Below, one piece after another: positions 1 to 6,228 of a stretch of DNA of 7,857 bases. The stretch lies in the NCBI GenBank assembly GCA_029863665.1, contig JAOTUX010000041.1:1-7857 (forward strand), given 5' to 3'. Position 1 is the stretch's first letter. Each line of letters begins with the position of its first letter. The notes under the pieces were generated by a model. That model was not told where the DNA came from. It made no database searches and was given only the letters and a program-made list of their open reading frames with translations. The position numbers and the translations under genes are program-made. This DNA is from Candidatus Nitrosopumilus sp. Lineage in GTDB: Archaea; Thermoproteota; Nitrososphaeria; Nitrososphaerales; Nitrosopumilaceae.

Positions 1-921
1 AAAAATCCCTTGAATTTAACTGAAGACGATTATCTAAATGCATTTGAAAATAATGCAAAAGATGGGGTTGATTATACTACAATTCATTGTGGAATTACAA
101 AAGATATTGCAAAACGAATTCTAAAAGTCCAAAGATATGGTGGTGTTGTAAGTAAAGGTGGAACAATTACTGCTGCATGGATGTTAAAACATGACAAAGA
201 AAACCCCTACTTGACTCATTATGATTATCTGATGGAAATTGCCAAAAAATATGATGTTACATTTAGCCTTGGAGATGCACTTAGACCTGGCTCCATTTTA
301 GATTCCCACGATGAATTACAAGTCCAAGAAATGATCAATATATCTCAATTAACAAAACGTGCACACGAACAAGATATTCAAGTAATGGTTGAGGGGCCGG
401 GACATGTTCCATTAAATGAAGTTGCAGCTAATGTTAGATTGGCTAAATCTCTAATTGGAGATGTACCGTATTACGTTCTTGGTCCTCTGGTAACTGATAT
501 TGCATCTGGTCATGATCATATTGCAAGTGCAATTGGAGCTGCAGTTTCAGCGAGTGAAGGTGTAGATCTTTTGTGCTATCTTACTCCCTCTGAACATTTA
601 GCTTTGCCCAATGCTGAGGAAGTTAAATCTGGTTTGATTGCATATAGAATTGCTGCTCATGCTGGAGATCTTGTAAAAATTCGTGATAAAGTAATAAAAT
701 GGGATATGGAAATGACTGAAGCTCGTCGTACTCTTGATTGGGAAAAGCAACTTGCATTGTCTATTGATCCTGAAGAAGCAGCAAAAATTCATAGTAGAAC
801 TGGACAGCATCCTGGAAATAACGTTCCTTGTACAATGTGCGGTGGTGCATGTGTTTACATGATGTTACCCCAACAAAAAAAGTATGAAAAAGAAAATAAA
901 AATCTACAACAGATTGAATAA
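1..921 (+). CDS. thiC: Phosphomethylpyrimidine synthase ThiC, 5'-truncated by window edge
   Basis: ThiC is a non-canonical radical-SAM enzyme of cytosolic thiamine synthesis. It converts 5-aminoimidazole ribotide to hydroxymethylpyrimidine phosphate. The frame is open from base 1, so this is the C-terminal 306 residues; ThiC proteins are usually about 430 residues, so roughly 120 are missing on the left, and the TTG at base 10 is internal. Recognisable family blocks are MVEGPGHVP (bases 385-411), the GPLVTDIASGHDHI stretch (about 481-522) and LCYLTPSEHLALPN (about 571-612). Near the C-terminus is the [4Fe-4S] ligand motif CTMCGGAC, with Cys codons at 829, 838 and 850. Spacing is C-x2-C-x3-C, one residue tighter than the C-x2-C-x4-C of E. 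coli ThiC. The stop overlaps the 3' end of the convergent Nudix gene by 18 bases. The promoter and any leader lie outside the window. Confidence 0.96.
   Translation, partial: KNPLNLTEDDYLNAFENNAKDGVDYTTIHCGITKDIAKRILKVQRYGGVVSKGGTITAAWMLKHDKENPYLTHYDYLMEIAKKYDVTFSLGDALRPGSILDSHDELQVQEMINISQLTKRAHEQDIQVMVEGPGHVPLNEVAANVRLAKSLIGDVPYYVLGPLVTDIASGHDHIASAIGAAVSASEGVDLLCYLTPSEHLALPNAEEVKSGLIAYRIAAHAGDLVKIRDKVIKWDMEMTEARRTLDWEKQLALSIDPEEAAKIHSRTGQHPGNNVPCTMCGGACVYMMLPQQKKYEKENKNLQQIE
870..903 (-). terminator. U-rich candidate terminator of the aro block, inside thiC
   Basis: Just past the Nudix stop codon (904-906, read leftward) the minus strand is strongly T-rich, with runs of 4-7 T corresponding to the A-runs at 874-880, 887-890 and 892-895. 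Archaeal RNA polymerase often stops at U-tracts without a hairpin. The site lies inside the last codons of thiC. Function is inferred from composition only. Confidence 0.35.
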
Positions 922-1308
922 TACTTTTTGAAGACTGGGAACTGTCTGATATTTTTTCAATTCTTCAACTTTTATCCACTTGAATTCTATATTTTCCCAA
1001 TTCAGATTAACTGTTATGTTTTTTACTTCAAACAAAAATGGAAATATTTCCCATTCATGATTTTCATATTGTGAGGAACTGACTCTCATTTTTTCTGCAG
1101 ATTTAACAAGTGTAATTCTATCTTCTGATATTCCTATTTCTTCAAAAATTTCAATTTTTGCTCTTTCTAATGGTTCTTCATTTCCTTCTATTATCCCACT
1201 AATCCCTGCCCATAAGCCTTTCATTGATTTTACTTTATTACTTCTCTTTAGAATCAATAATCTATCATCATCTTTAATGAAAGATGTTACTATCTTTGTT
1301 GAGCGCAT
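904..1308 (-). CDS. Nudix hydrolase (MutT-like), last gene of the aro block
   Basis: This 134-residue protein has the size of a single Nudix domain. Such enzymes cleave nucleoside diphosphates linked to another moiety, using Mg2+; the substrate cannot be told from sequence. The Nudix box is residues 38-60, beginning GIIEGNEEPLERAK and ending EIFEEIGI. The metal-binding glutamates E53, E56 and E57 are present. The consensus Arg of the REUXEE core is replaced by Ile52, a visible departure from GX5EX7REUXEEXGU. The preceding GLWAGISG (31-38) fits the usual lead-in strand. The ATG at 1306-1308 is 5 bases after the tyrA stop, so it is probably co-transcribed and coupled. No clear Shine-Dalgarno is seen. 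Its 3' end overlaps thiC by 18 bases. A role in aromatic synthesis is not established; it may simply ride on the operon. Confidence 0.9.
   Translation of the reverse strand: MRSTKIVTSFIKDDDRLLILKRSNKVKSMKGLWAGISGIIEGNEEPLERAKIEIFEEIGISEDRITLVKSAEKMRVSSSQYENHEWEIFPFLFEVKNITVNLNWENIEFKWIKVEELKKYQTVPSLQKVLFNLL
924..957 (+). terminator. U-rich candidate terminator of thiC, inside the Nudix gene
   Basis: Directly after the thiC stop (919-921) the + strand has T5 at 925-929 and T6 at 952-957. These are plausible archaeal U-tract terminators. The tracts fall within the 3' coding end of the convergent Nudix gene, because the two genes leave no intergenic space. Inferred from composition only. Confidence 0.3.
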
Positions 1309-1313
1309 TTCCG

Positions 1314-2165
1314 TTATTTTTCAACGGCTTTTACCATTTTTGTTAATTTCTTGTATGATTCATTAATGTCATTATATTTCTCTAGTCTCTCTTGACACTC
1401 TTTGATGTAATTGATTACCTCTTCTGTTTTTGATTCTTGAACTGCTGTGAGTAGTCTGCCAATATCTTTCCAAAACTCTTCTGCAACTCTTCGAATTTCT
1501 GGATTGGCAATTATTGTCTCGATTAATTCTGGAGATTCTGTCATTATGCTTTCTGCTAATGTCTTTTGTACTCTAAACGTAGTTCCTGACATTTTTTCTG
1601 TGAGGTGCATTTTTTCGTCTTTAGAAATAATATTTGCAAATACCACATTCATTAAATGTGTAAGTCCTAAAATTACTGCAATTTTTTTATCATGTTCAAT
1701 TGCATCTATTGTGACAAAGTTAGCTCCTTCAAATAATGATTTTGTAACTGTTAATTCTTTTTTTGCATCTTTAATTGGAACTGAAATAATGTTTTGTCCT
1801 TTTATTGTCTTTATTCCTGGACCAAACATTGGATGTATACATATAGGATTAATCTTATCTGGCATCTTTGATAATGATGATACTACTTTAGATTTTTCAG
1901 ATGAAATTTCAATGAGGTATGTTCCTCGTTTCATTTCTTTTGCAATCAATCTTATAATTTCTGGCGTTCTTCTTGTAGGTGTGCACAAAACAACATAGTC
2001 TGCTTTTAAAATTGCACCTACCAAAGAATCTGATTGTATTATGTCTTTTCCTGTAATTTTATTTTCTGAATCGTAACCAGTTACTTCAAAACCCTCGCTT
2101 GTAAAATACTTTGCAAACCATTGTCCCATTTGACCTCCTGCACCAATAACTGTCATCTTCTTCAT
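1314..2165 (-). CDS. tyrA: Prephenate (or arogenate) dehydrogenase, TyrA family
   Basis: TyrA oxidatively decarboxylates prephenate to 4-hydroxyphenylpyruvate, or arogenate to tyrosine, with NAD(P)+. The 283-residue protein opens with a Rossmann fingerprint, VIGAGGQMGQWFAKYF (6-21). The HPMFGPG block (111-117) carries the catalytic His111. EISSEKS (86-92) lies at the position of the family's active-site serine segment, and LTHLMN (168-173) holds a second conserved His. The rest is the helical dimerisation domain; there is no ACT domain and no fused chorismate mutase. The start is the ATG at 2163-2165, 2 bases after the stop of the upstream fusion gene. A second Met four codons in (2156) is an alternative start. 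Prephenate versus arogenate preference is not decidable here, but direct linkage to a mutase-aminotransferase makes the arogenate route possible. Confidence 0.93.
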   Translation of the reverse strand: MKKMTVIGAGGQMGQWFAKYFTSEGFEVTGYDSENKITGKDIIQSDSLVGAILKADYVVLCTPTRRTPEIIRLIAKEMKRGTYLIEISSEKSKVVSSLSKMPDKINPICIHPMFGPGIKTIKGQNIISVPIKDAKKELTVTKSLFEGANFVTIDAIEHDKKIAVILGLTHLMNVVFANIISKDEKMHLTEKMSGTTFRVQKTLAESIMTESPELIETIIANPEIRRVAEEFWKDIGRLLTAVQESKTEEVINYIKECQERLEKYNDINESYKKLTKMVKAVEK

Positions 2166-2167
2166 TA

Positions 2168-3532
2168 TTATTCACTTATCATATCCCTTAGTATATTCAT
2201 TCCTTCTACCAATATTTTTTCATCTTGACATGCAGAAATTCTGATAAAATTCTTGTAATCTCCAAACCCTTCGCCTGGCGCTATTGCTAAGCCTTTTTCT
2301 AGAGTACTGTTGGCAAATTGTGTTCCATCGAATCCTTCTTGATTGATTCGTGCAAAAATGTACATGGCTCCATCTGGAACAACAAAGTCTAATTCCATCT
2401 CTCTTGCCATTTTTGTCAACACCTCTAGTCTTTTTTGTACTGTATTAGTATTCTTGGATATGTCTGCCTCAAGTGCCTTCATGGCTACATATTGAATAGG
2501 TTCTGAGACATTTGTTAGGCATAATGCTTCTAACTTTGCCATTTTCTCAATAATCTTTGCACTTGCAATTCCATATCCTATTCTGAATCCTGTCATCGCA
2601 TGGGACTTTGAAAAGGATTGTGTAACTATGCTTTTTTCATAGTTGTAACTTAGAATACTTTTCCAACTAGTTTTTACGTATTGTGAATATATCTCATCAC
2701 TTAGTACATAGAGATCATTTTTTCTAACTAGATCAATTATGTCGTCTTGCAATTTTTCATCAAGTATCATACCTGTTGGGTTATTTGGATAGTTGAGCAC
2801 AATCATTTTTGTATTTGAATTGATTGCATTTTTAATCTGCTCTAAGGATGGTTTCCATTTATTCTCTATAGTCGTATTGATGGTTCTAACTTTAATTCCT
2901 GAATTTAATGCACAATCTTTGTATGCAGGCCATGCCGGTTCAATTACAATCATTTCATCTCCTGGATTGAGAAGTGTTGTGATTGCAGTAAAAATTGAGA
3001 ATCTTGCACCTGGACTGACTATAATGTTATCTTGTGTGATGTTTGTGTTAAATTTTTCACATATGTATTTTGCAAGAGACTCTCTAAACTCTGGCATTCC
3101 TTTTGCCTGACCGTATTTTAGAAAACCTTTGTCAAATACTTCCTCCAAAGCATTTTTTACAATAGTTGGTGGCAAAAAATCTGGTTCTCCTACCTCCATG
3201 TGGATAATTTTTTTCCCTTCCTGTTCAAGTGATTTTGCTTTTAAGAAAATTGAAAGATGTGTTTGTTTGTTAGTTGATTGAACTTTTATTGATTCATTTA
3301 ATAGAAAATTTAAAAATTTAGTCGCAATTGCTTCATCAAGATCTATGTCTTTACACAGTGCAATTACTTTTCCGCGTAAATTGTCTTCTCGTATTTCATC
3401 TGTTATTCCCTTACCTGTATTTTTTTTAATCTCTCCAATCTCTTTTGCAATGTTTGTTCTAGTTTTCAGCATCTTTATCATCTCTAAAGTTACTTCGTCC
3501 ATCCTGTTTCGGAGTTCGTTAATGTCTGACAT
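2168..3532 (-). CDS. Chorismate mutase (AroQ)-class I aminotransferase fusion
   Basis: This 454-residue two-domain protein has an AroQ-type chorismate mutase at about 1-88 and a class I PLP aminotransferase at about 95-454. In the mutase half, ungapped alignment with the E. coli PheA mutase domain (offset of 3) keeps all seven active-site residues: R8, R25, K36, D45, R48, E49 and Q85. In the aminotransferase half are NYPNNPTG (247-254), SDEIYS (278-283, PLP-contacting Asp279), SFSKSHAMTGFRIGY (306-320, Schiff-base Lys309) and FIRIS (429-433, carboxylate-binding Arg431). The protein would make prephenate and then transaminate an aromatic keto acid or prephenate itself; the exact acceptor is inferred. 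The ATG at 3530-3532 is chosen because it lies 2 bases past the aroC stop and starts the mutase helix. The frame stays open to 3634, but that extension lies inside aroC and has no homologous character. Confidence 0.93.
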   Translation of the reverse strand: MSDINELRNRMDEVTLEMIKMLKTRTNIAKEIGEIKKNTGKGITDEIREDNLRGKVIALCKDIDLDEAIATKFLNFLLNESIKVQSTNKQTHLSIFLKAKSLEQEGKKIIHMEVGEPDFLPPTIVKNALEEVFDKGFLKYGQAKGMPEFRESLAKYICEKFNTNITQDNIIVSPGARFSIFTAITTLLNPGDEMIVIEPAWPAYKDCALNSGIKVRTINTTIENKWKPSLEQIKNAINSNTKMIVLNYPNNPTGMILDEKLQDDIIDLVRKNDLYVLSDEIYSQYVKTSWKSILSYNYEKSIVTQSFSKSHAMTGFRIGYGIASAKIIEKMAKLEALCLTNVSEPIQYVAMKALEADISKNTNTVQKRLEVLTKMAREMELDFVVPDGAMYIFARINQEGFDGTQFANSTLEKGLAIAPGEGFGDYKNFIRISACQDEKILVEGMNILRDMISE

Positions 3533-3534
3533 TT

Positions 3535-4629
3535 TTACAAAACTGGTTTTATGCTCCCTGCAAGAAGTGCATGATCTGCTATGGTTAAGGCTACAAGTGA
3601 ATCTACTACTGGTGGGGCTCTGGGTACGACACATGGATCATGTCTTCCTTTAACTTGAAGAATTGTTTCTTTTCTAGTTTTGATATCTACCGTACTTTGT
3701 TTTTGTATGATTGATGATGCAGGTTTAAATGCAATTCTCATGGTAATTGGCATTCCATTTGAAATGCCTCCAAGAATTCCTCCTGAGTTATTTGTTTTAG
3801 TAATTATCTTTCCTTTCTTAACTGTATACAAGTCATTATTCTCAGAACCATAAAGTTCTGAACCTCTAAACCCTGAACCAAATTCAATTCCCTTAACTGA
3901 TGGAATTGAAAAAATTGCTTTACTTAAATCTGATTCTAATGAACCAAAAATTGGTTCTCCTAATCCAACTGGAACATTTGTTGTTACAGATTCAATTATT
4001 CCTCCAAGTGAATCTCCTTTTTTTCTTGCATCTAAAATAGATGCTTTCATTATTTTTGCAGTTTTATTTTCTGGACATCTTACTTCATTTTTATAAATTG
4101 AACTAATTATTTTTTCATTAAACTCTCTTTCCATTTTTATTTTCCCAATTTGTGATGTGTATGAGTTTGTCTCAATCCCTAATGTTACTTTGAGTAATTT
4201 TCTTGCAATAGCTCCTCCCATAACATGAGTTGCAGTTAATCTTCCTGAAAATCTCCCTCCGCCTCTATGATCATTATAATGATTATATTTTATCATTGCA
4301 GGATAATCTGAATGTCCCGGTCTCAATTTTGTTTTTAGATTCTCATAATCTTTTGATTTTTGATCACTGTTCCAAATTACCATTGTGATTGGTGCACCTG
4401 TAGTGTGACCTCTAAAAACTCCTGAAATGATCTCTACAATGTCTCCTTCTTTTCTTTGAGTTGAAATCAGATTTTGTCCTGGTTTTCTTAAATCTAACAT
4501 TTTTTGTATTTCTTTTTCACTAATTTCTAATCCTGCAGGACATCCATCTAATATGGCACCAATAGACTTTCCATGGCTTTCACCAAAACTTGTTAAAACA
4601 AGACGTTGACCAATAGCACTACCCGGCAA
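3535..4629 (-). CDS. aroC: Chorismate synthase, TTG start
   Basis: AroC converts EPSP to chorismate by trans-elimination of phosphate, using reduced FMN; it is the last shared step. The 364-residue protein is full length for the family. Signatures in order are SFGESHGKSIG (14-24, His19), RPGHSDY (103-109), RGGGRFSGR (122-130), GGILGGISNG (283-292), and GRHDPCVVPR (328-337) followed by the ADHALL segment (351-356). The start is unusual. The only usable in-frame codon is TTG at 4627-4629, since the frame is closed upstream by a TGA at 4648-4650 with no ATG or GTG between. The predicted N-terminus, PGSAIGQR..., is normal for AroC, which supports TTG. A TATA-like box about 27 bases upstream suggests its own, nearly leaderless transcript. 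The gene is followed 2 bases later by the chorismate mutase fusion, so the next enzyme is co-transcribed. Confidence 0.95.
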   Translation of the reverse strand: MPGSAIGQRLVLTSFGESHGKSIGAILDGCPAGLEISEKEIQKMLDLRKPGQNLISTQRKEGDIVEIISGVFRGHTTGAPITMVIWNSDQKSKDYENLKTKLRPGHSDYPAMIKYNHYNDHRGGGRFSGRLTATHVMGGAIARKLLKVTLGIETNSYTSQIGKIKMEREFNEKIISSIYKNEVRCPENKTAKIMKASILDARKKGDSLGGIIESVTTNVPVGLGEPIFGSLESDLSKAIFSIPSVKGIEFGSGFRGSELYGSENNDLYTVKKGKIITKTNNSGGILGGISNGMPITMRIAFKPASSIIQKQSTVDIKTRKETILQVKGRHDPCVVPRAPPVVDSLVALTIADHALLAGSIKPVL

Positions 4630-4652
4630 TATCTTGTCAAAGTTGAATCATG

Positions 4653-4660
4653 TTTATAAT
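4653..4660 (-). promoter_or_regulatory. TATA-like box for aroC
   Basis: On the minus strand the bases read ATTATAAA, preceded by the purine-rich GAGGA, a possible BRE. The centre is about 27 bases before the TTG start of aroC at 4629. That matches archaeal TATA-to-start spacing and predicts a leaderless or nearly leaderless mRNA. The background is very AT-rich, so chance matches are easy. Confidence 0.35.
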
Positions 4661-4730
4661 TCCTCATTCTGAAAATTTTCAAAAATTTTTACTTGATCCA
4701 GATTTTTTTTATAATTTATTACGTATGATT

Positions 4731-4787
4731 AAATATTATAATATTTAAGATGATTTCATGAAATAATTCTAATATAATCTTAAATAT
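4731..4787. repeat. AT-rich inverted-repeat cluster upstream of aroC
   Basis: Three perfect symmetries lie within 57 bases. They are a 16-bp palindrome at 4731-4746, an 11-bp inverted repeat ATATTTAAGAT (4741-4751) with ATCTTAAATAT (4777-4787), and the 12-bp palindrome ATTTCATGAAAT (4753-4764) inside its loop. This could be an operator region or a promoter with symmetric AT-rich elements. In sequence this AT-rich some symmetry is expected by chance, so function is open. Confidence 0.4.
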
Positions 4788-4840
4788 AATAATAACATAC
4801 ATATTTCATGGTAAAACGTGTAAATTTTAACCCATAATTT

Positions 4841-4931
4841 GCGCGGCTCTACGAAAAATACATGTTATCTACGCAAAAGCGTTGTGAGTGAGGAGAAAGC
4901 TTTTCACTCTATATGGAGTCGCGCCTTTTTT
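4841..4931 (+). ncRNA. Candidate structured RNA, family not recognised
   Basis: A GC-rich island in AT-rich spacer folds by hand into a branched structure. P1 pairs 4841-4851 with 4914-4924 (11 bp including two G:U). P2 is ACGC/GCGT at 4871-4874 and 4879-4882 with an AAAA loop. P3 pairs 4886-4894 with 4901-4909 (7 Watson-Crick, 2 G:U) around a GAAAGC loop. Strand choice rests on two observations: all four wobble positions are G:U on the + strand but would be A-C mismatches on the minus strand, and a T6 run directly follows P1 on the + strand. No + strand gene lies downstream, so it is not a leader for one. CTACG occurs twice, at 4849-4853 and 4869-4873. It lacks a tRNA T-arm and clear C/D boxes. 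The 5' end is uncertain; a TATA-like CTTAAATATA at 4779-4788 would place it nearer 4810. The structure is seen directly; transcription is inferred. Confidence 0.6.
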
Positions 4932-4937
4932 CCTTTT
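4926..4937 (+). terminator. T-tract after the candidate structured RNA
   Basis: T6 (4926-4931), CC, then T4 (4934-4937) follow immediately after the closing base pairs of the GC-rich P1 stem. Stem plus U-run would stop transcription before it enters the 3' end of the opposing aroA gene. Inferred from sequence. Confidence 0.5.
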
Positions 4938-4959
4938 AGACATTCTTTTGAAAATTATA

Positions 4960-6228
4960 CTATTTTACTTGAATTTTTGCACCTAGACGATTCATTTCTT
5001 CAATAAAGTTTGGATATGATACCTTGACTGATTCTGGATCTGTTATGATGCATCCTCCTATATGCATTCCAGCAATACAAAATGCCATGAATAATCTGTG
5101 ATCATTCTCAGAATTCAATTCTACTCCTCTAAGATCTCCTGATGATTCTAAAATTAAACCATCTTCTTTCTCTTGTATTTTAACTCCTAGTTTCACAAGC
5201 TCTCTTGCTATTATTGCAATTCTGTCTGTTTCTTTTAATCTTGCATGCTTTACATTAATTATTTCAATTGGGTTTGATGAATTTAATGCTAGAATTGCAA
5301 GAGGTGGCAGCAAATCTGGAGAATTACTCAAATCAAATTTTCCTCCTTTTAATTTTATCAAAGATTTGATTTTGATTTTTTCATCATCAACATCTACTGT
5401 AACCCCTAACTGTTCTAGAATATCAATGAAAACTTCGTCTCCCTGTGGAAGATTCCCGATACTGCCTTTAACTGTAATTTCTTCTCCGTTTAATACTGCA
5501 GCTGAAAGAAGTAATGCAAGACTTGAAAAATCAATTGGAACCGTAAATGTGGTGCTTTTGTAAATTTGTGGTGGTATGTTATATCTCTTGTATGGAATTA
5601 ATGTTTGGACTGACACTCCGAACTTTCTCATTGTTGCAATCGTTGCATCCAGATATGGCTTTGATACTAAATTCCCTTCTATGGTAAGATTAATTCCATT
5701 TTCTGTTAGAGGACCACAAATTAATAATGCTGAAATAAACTGACTAGAAAAATTCCCTGGAATTGTTACGTCTCCTCCTAATATTTTCCCTTTGATTTTG
5801 ATTGGTGGTTTTCCATTTGTTGAACTACATTGTGCACCAATACTTGTTAATGCATCTAAGAGTGGTTGCATGGGTCTTTTTTGTAGACTGGAATCTCCTG
5901 TTAGTGTAATTTCTTTAGAAAACAAACTAGCAATACTTGATGCTATTCTTATTGTTGTTCCAGAATTTTCTGTATCGATTTCAGGCACGTTTGTGTCGAA
6001 TTTTATTGAATTTTTAACAATGATTGACGAATTAACGATTTCAATTTCGGCTCCAAATTTTTTGCAAGCCTCTATTGTGGCAATAGTATCTGCTGAAAAC
6101 AAAACATTCTCTACTTTGCTATTGTTTCCTGCAAGTGATGCAAGAAAAATTGCTCTATGTGTATAACTTTTATTCGGAGGACAAACTATTTGACCTGTAA
6201 TTTTTGATTTTTCCACTTTACAATTCAT
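4960..6228 (-). CDS. aroA: 3-Phosphoshikimate 1-carboxyvinyltransferase (EPSP synthase)
   Basis: AroA joins phosphoenolpyruvate to shikimate 3-phosphate, giving EPSP, the chorismate synthase substrate. The 422-residue protein matches the family's usual length. Motifs include PPNKSYTHR (17-25, substrate-binding Lys20, Ser21, Arg25), ENSGTTIR (87-94), LTGDSSLQKRPM (109-120), SSQF (161-164), SPDLLPPLA (303-311, catalytic Asp305), RLKETDRI (330-337, catalytic Glu333) and NDHR (375-378). At the site equivalent to E. coli 96-101 it keeps Gly90 but has Ile95 in place of Pro. The start is the ATG at 6226-6228, which overlaps the end of the kinase gene by 11 bases and yields a standard N-terminus. The TTG at 6264 would add 12 residues embedded in the kinase and is rejected. 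It is probably co-translated with the kinase. Transcription then meets the 330-base gap before aroC. Confidence 0.96.
   Translation of the reverse strand: MNCKVEKSKITGQIVCPPNKSYTHRAIFLASLAGNNSKVENVLFSADTIATIEACKKFGAEIEIVNSSIIVKNSIKFDTNVPEIDTENSGTTIRIASSIASLFSKEITLTGDSSLQKRPMQPLLDALTSIGAQCSSTNGKPPIKIKGKILGGDVTIPGNFSSQFISALLICGPLTENGINLTIEGNLVSKPYLDATIATMRKFGVSVQTLIPYKRYNIPPQIYKSTTFTVPIDFSSLALLLSAAVLNGEEITVKGSIGNLPQGDEVFIDILEQLGVTVDVDDEKIKIKSLIKLKGGKFDLSNSPDLLPPLAILALNSSNPIEIINVKHARLKETDRIAIIARELVKLGVKIQEKEDGLILESSGDLRGVELNSENDHRLFMAFCIAGMHIGGCIITDPESVKVSYPNFIEEMNRLGAKIQVK

Larger units (their letters stand above)
4630..4959. other. Intergenic region between aroA and aroC
   Basis: This is the only gap over 300 bases in the window and the only break in the tightly packed aro block. 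From 4630 to 4840 it is extremely AT-rich. It holds a likely aroC promoter near 4653-4660 and a cluster of palindromes at 4731-4787. From 4841 to 4925 composition switches abruptly to GC-rich, foldable sequence interpreted as a + strand RNA, followed by T-runs. The last 20-odd bases (4938-4959) form the short spacer after the aroA stop. No protein of credible length is encoded; the two 9-codon reading frames on the + strand (4808-4837 and 4862-4891) have no support. Confidence 0.7.

Noticed and set aside
1447..1998. 183-codon + strand open frame
   Set aside because: It lies antisense within tyrA, has hydrophobic shadow-type composition with no domain, and is explained by the codon bias of the real gene.
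3533..3634. 34-residue N-terminal extension of the chorismate mutase fusion
   Set aside because: It lies wholly inside the aroC 3' coding end, has a Ser/Cys/Arg-rich out-of-frame look, and the ATG at 3532 starts precisely at the mutase helix, 2 bases after the aroC stop.
4808..4891. Two 9-codon + strand frames (4808-4837 and 4862-4891) as leader peptides
   Set aside because: They are not enriched in aromatic codons, have no downstream + strand gene to regulate, and the second falls within the stems of the candidate RNA.
4841..4925. tRNA gene
   Set aside because: The length is near 85 bases, but the closing stem is 11 bp, there is no GTTCRA-type T-loop, no CCA-side discriminator pattern and no plausible anticodon arm.
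4841..4925. Minus-strand riboswitch or leader of aroC
   Set aside because: On the minus strand four pairs become A-C mismatches, it lies over 200 bases before aroC, and a closer promoter-like box exists downstream of it.
4841..4942. H/ACA guide RNA
   Set aside because: An ACA occurs at 4940-4942, but a T-tract separates it from the stem and no pseudouridylation pocket is evident.
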